This document shows positions 5,592-7,620 of a stretch of 7,620 bases of DNA, one piece after another. The position numbers were made by a program, and so were the translations under genes. Within the stretch, counting starts at the first letter, position 1, and the number at the start of each line of letters is the position of its first letter. The notes under the pieces were generated by a model. The model was given only the letters and a program-made list of their open reading frames with translations. It ran no database searches and was not told where the DNA came from. Source of the stretch: Candidatus Magasanikbacteria bacterium CG10_big_fil_rev_8_21_14_0_10_36_16 (GTDB lineage: Bacteria; Patescibacteriota; Patescibacteriia; Magasanikbacterales; UBA922); contig PFBU01000071.1 in assembly GCA_002773185.1 (NCBI GenBank), forward strand, positions 1 to 7,620, read 5' to 3'.

Positions 5592-5885
5592 ATGAAATTA
5601 GAAAAAGAACAAGTATTGCAAATAGCCACTTTGGCTCGCCTGCAATTGGAAGATGAAAAAATAGAAATGTATAGTGAACAATTGTCCACTGTTTTTGATT
5701 ATATCAATATGTTGAGTGAAGTAGATACCGAAGGAGTGGTGGAAACTACCCAAGTAACAGGACTAGAAGATGTCGTTCGTGAAGATACTGTCGTGGAATC
5801 ATCGGAAGAAAAAAGACAAAAATTAATCGCACTTTTTCCTGAAAAATCTGGGGATCTTTTGAAGGTTGATGCCGTTTTTGAATAA
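5592..5885 (+). CDS. gatC: Asp/Glu-tRNA amidotransferase subunit C
   Basis: A 97-residue small subunit that wraps around GatA and GatB and stabilises the GatCAB complex. This complex converts misacylated Glu-tRNA(Gln) and/or Asp-tRNA(Asn) to the amidated form. The N-terminal helix 'VLQIATLARLQLEDEKIEMYSEQLSTVFDYINMLSEVDTEGV' and the later 'LEDVVREDTV' (58-67) are the family hallmarks, and the length is standard. It opens the gat cluster with its own promoter at the start codon and no Shine-Dalgarno sequence. GatA follows after 123 bases, an unusually long gap for this pair because a structured repeat fills it. The repeat begins at the last base of the gatC stop codon. Identification is firm despite small size. 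Confidence 0.93.
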   Translation: MKLEKEQVLQIATLARLQLEDEKIEMYSEQLSTVFDYINMLSEVDTEGVVETTQVTGLEDVVREDTVVESSEEKRQKLIALFPEKSGDLLKVDAVFE

Positions 5886-6001
5886 CAATCCTGATATTCG
5901 GATACCTGTCCGCCTTGGGTGGAATACGGATGATCCGGATATAATTAAAGACGTGTTTATAAAAATCCGGAGCATCCATATTATCCGGAAATCCGTATTG
6001 T
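5885..6001. repeat. structured inverted-repeat element between gatC and gatA
   Basis: The ends, 5885-5904 and 5982-6001, are inverted repeats matching at 16 of 20 positions. Inside lie a small hairpin (TCCGCC-TTG-GGTGGA, 5909-5923) and a second one pairing 5928-5940 with 5965-5977 at 12 of 13 positions around a 24-base loop. The fold would be a three-way junction. The CGGAT/ATCCG motif recurs throughout. A shorter relative with the same block order lies at 7450-7485, after gatA. The element fills almost the whole gatC-gatA gap and would sit inside the operon mRNA. It could be a MITE-like intergenic repeat or an mRNA processing or stability element. Confidence 0.65.
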
Positions 6002-6008
6002 TAATATT

Positions 6009-7448
6009 ATGAAAGGTTTAAACGAACTAACAATTAGGGGAGCTTACGAAGGTCTCAAAAATAAAGAATTTACTTCGGTAGATTTGACTAAGGCTTGTCT
6101 GGAAAGAATAAAAGAAAGAAACAAAGATATCAATGCGTTTATTTCTATTTTTGAAGAAAATGCTTTAGTAGAAGCCAAGAGAGCTGATGAAATGATTGAA
6201 GCTGGACAGCAACAAATGTTGACTGGTATTCCTTTTGCAGTCAAAGATGCTATTGATACTTTAGACGCACGCTCAACAGGCGCTGCCAAAATTTTAGACA
6301 ATTATGTGCCACCTTTTGAAGCTACTGTGATTACTAAGATTCGCGCTCAAGGTGCAGTTTTACTTGGCAAAAATAATTGTGATGCTTTTGGGCATGGGGC
6401 TAGTAATGAAAATTCCATGTATGGGCCAGTTGCTAATCCACATGATTTGACCAAAGTGTCTGGTGGCTCTTCTGGTGGTTCTGCTGCTGCTGTGGCAGAT
6501 TATCAATGTATTTTTGCTATTGCTGAAGATACTGGGGGTTCTATTCGTCAGCCAGCCAGTTTTTGTGGTATTGTTGGTCTTCGTCCAAGTTATGGACGCA
6601 ATTCTCGCTATGGTATTATGCCAATGGCGAGTTCGCTTGATACTGTTGGTCCGATGGGAAAGACTGTTGAAGATATTGCGATTTTGATGGAAGTCATGGC
6701 AGGAAAAGACGACAAAGACGCAACGACGGTGACTGATGCTGTGCCAAAATATAGCAAAAATTTAGATAAAAAAGAAAAATTTGTGATTGGTTTGCCACAA
6801 GAATATTTCAATATTGATGGTATGGATGAAGAAACTAGAAAAATTGTGGAAGAAAAAATTGAAAAAATAAAATCCAATAGTGAATTTGATGTAGAATTCA
6901 AAGAAGTTTCTTTGCCATATACTAAATATGGTATTCCTGTTTATTATATTATTGTCCCAAGTGAAGATAGTTCAAATCTTGGTCGCTTGGATGGTGTACG
7001 TTATGGTGTGAGATCAAGCGAGGCACATGATTTGTACAATATTTATGCAAAATCTCGTGGTGAAGGTTTTCCTGAAGAAGTAAAACGTCGTATTATGGTT
7101 GGTACTTATAGTTTATCTTCTGGTTATTATGATGCTTATTATAGTAAAGCTCAAAAAGTACGTACACTTATTATTGAAGATTTCAATCAAGCTTTTGCTC
7201 AAGTAGATTTACTTATTACACCGACTTCACCTTTTACAGCTTTTGGTATTGGTGCCAAAAAAGATGATGTTATGGCGATGTACTTGGCTGATGTTTTTGT
7301 TAGTCCTAGTGCTGTGGCTGGTTTGCCAGGTATTTCTATACCAGTTGGTAAAGATAGTAAAAATTTGTCAGTTGGTATGCAGATTATTGGTCCAAGACTT
7401 AGTGAAGAAAAACTTCTTAATTTTGCTAGTTTGGTGGAGAATATTTAA
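6009..7448 (+). CDS. gatA: Asp/Glu-tRNA amidotransferase subunit A
   Basis: A 479-residue amidase-signature enzyme that hydrolyses glutamine and supplies ammonia to GatB for tRNA-dependent amidation. The Ser-cis-Ser-Lys triad is complete: K79 (FAVKD), S154 (SGGSSGGS, 151-158) and S178 (DTGGSIRQPASFCG), the same numbers as in the Staphylococcus aureus enzyme. The glutamine-pocket region 'YYIIVPSEDSSNLGRLDGVRYG' (312-333), 'GTYSLSSGYYDAYY' (365-378) and 'ADVFVSPSAVAGLPGISIPVG' (427-447) are all present. Two differences from the usual sequence are NCDAFGHG (123-130) for the common NMDEFAMG, and AEDTGGS for GSDTGGS before the nucleophile. It should be co-transcribed with gatC. No Shine-Dalgarno sequence is visible, and no gatB is in the window. 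Assignment as GatA rather than another amidase rests on the SIRQPASFCG and SSLD motifs and the gatC neighbour. Confidence 0.96.
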   Translation: MKGLNELTIRGAYEGLKNKEFTSVDLTKACLERIKERNKDINAFISIFEENALVEAKRADEMIEAGQQQMLTGIPFAVKDAIDTLDARSTGAAKILDNYVPPFEATVITKIRAQGAVLLGKNNCDAFGHGASNENSMYGPVANPHDLTKVSGGSSGGSAAAVADYQCIFAIAEDTGGSIRQPASFCGIVGLRPSYGRNSRYGIMPMASSLDTVGPMGKTVEDIAILMEVMAGKDDKDATTVTDAVPKYSKNLDKKEKFVIGLPQEYFNIDGMDEETRKIVEEKIEKIKSNSEFDVEFKEVSLPYTKYGIPVYYIIVPSEDSSNLGRLDGVRYGVRSSEAHDLYNIYAKSRGEGFPEEVKRRIMVGTYSLSSGYYDAYYSKAQKVRTLIIEDFNQAFAQVDLLITPTSPFTAFGIGAKKDDVMAMYLADVFVSPSAVAGLPGISIPVGKDSKNLSVGMQIIGPRLSEEKLLNFASLVENI

Positions 7449-7449
7449 A

Positions 7450-7485
7450 ATATTCGGATATACTGATAATACGGATTTTCGGATA
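7450..7485. repeat. short relative of the gatC-gatA repeat
   Basis: Three blocks, ATATTCGGATA (7450-7460), AATACGGAT (7468-7476) and CGGATA (7480-7485), occur in the same order as at 5894-5904, 5923-5931 and 5936-5941. The small hairpin between blocks 1 and 2 is missing. Bases 7468-7485 also match the reverse complement of 5982-5999 at 17 of 18 positions. It starts two bases after the gatA stop and is followed by a T-rich stretch up to the next start. Confidence 0.6.
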
Positions 7486-7517
7486 AAGTTGTATTTTTTT
7501 GTTTTTAAAGATTTTTT

Positions 7518-7620
7518 ATGTCCAAAGTTGTAGTAGGAATTATAGTTAAGAAAGATGAAATAAAATTGTATTTACTCGTTAGTTCAAAAACCAAAACATT
7601 TTTTGAAAAATATATTTTTT
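7518..7620 (+). CDS. N-terminal fragment, probable NUDIX-family hydrolase (cut by window end)
   Basis: An ATG at 7518 opens a frame that stays open to the window end. It encodes MSKVVVGIIVKKDEIKLYLL and then VSSKTKTFFEKYIF. The pattern of a hydrophobic strand (VVVGIIVK), a turn, and a second strand ending in LLVSSK resembles the first two strands of NUDIX domains, where a similar site precedes the G-rich NUDIX box. That box would lie beyond the window, so the call is tentative. It follows gatA after 69 bases that hold a repeat and a T-rich run. There is no Shine-Dalgarno sequence. It may belong to the gat transcript. Confidence 0.45.
   Translation, partial: MSKVVVGIIVKKDEIKLYLLVSSKTKTFFEKYIF

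Noticed and set aside
5746..5979. Minus-strand ORF of 77 codons across gatC end and the repeat
   Set aside because: It overlaps well-supported gatC and an inverted-repeat element and has no recognisable domain or start signal.
5885..6001. tRNA or tRNA-like gene from the cloverleaf-like fold
   Set aside because: It lacks the TTC-arm and D-arm signatures, an anticodon stem of the right size and a CCA-type acceptor; the arms are too long.
7243..7533. + strand ORF of 96 codons overlapping the gatA end
   Set aside because: It is an out-of-frame Leu/Val-rich shadow of the conserved GatA C-terminus.

Overview
This AT-rich window uses the standard bacterial code, since TGA is a stop for pilM and pilD. 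It looks like a chromosomal segment of a Patescibacteria/CPR bacterium (Parcubacteria, Falkowbacteria or Moranbacteria type). That placement is inferred from small compact genes, an unusual single-gene version of the type IV pilus locus, sparse Shine-Dalgarno sequences, and divergent but complete LigA and GatCA. All seven complete genes, and one cut by the window end, are on the + strand.

Layout. Positions 1-3043 form a type IV pilus block: a PilM/FtsA-like actin-fold ATPase, a stand-alone CheY-like receiver, a type IV pilin (with a strong ribosome site, a 14-codon leader ORF and a clear intrinsic terminator), and the prepilin peptidase PilD. PilD would process the pilin encoded just upstream. 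PilM would organise the inner-membrane platform, and the receiver is a plausible switch for it. Positions 3151-5175 encode a full-length NAD+-dependent DNA ligase (ligA). Positions 5176-5591 are non-protein-coding and unusually rich in structure. They hold five tandem octamers, a bidirectional terminator hairpin, and two long, almost fully paired hairpins. Each hairpin is preceded on the minus strand by a consensus-like -35/-10 pair that would start transcription at the hairpin base. I read these as candidate minus-strand small RNAs, divergent from gatC. Positions 5592-7448 encode GatC and GatA, subunits of the tRNA-dependent amidotransferase that makes Gln-tRNA(Gln) and/or Asn-tRNA(Asn). They are separated by a 117-base structured inverted-repeat element. 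A shorter relative of it follows gatA. The window ends inside a probable NUDIX-family gene; gatB is not in the window.

Control signals. Four genes (pilM, the receiver, pilD, gatC) share an extended -10 of the form TGnTATAAT and lack a Shine-Dalgarno sequence. The gatC start lies so close to its -10 that its mRNA should be leaderless or nearly so. The pilin is the exception, with a strong ribosome site. The most promising undescribed material is the ligA-gatC intergenic region and the repeat family around gatA. All RNA and promoter calls are inferences from sequence alone.
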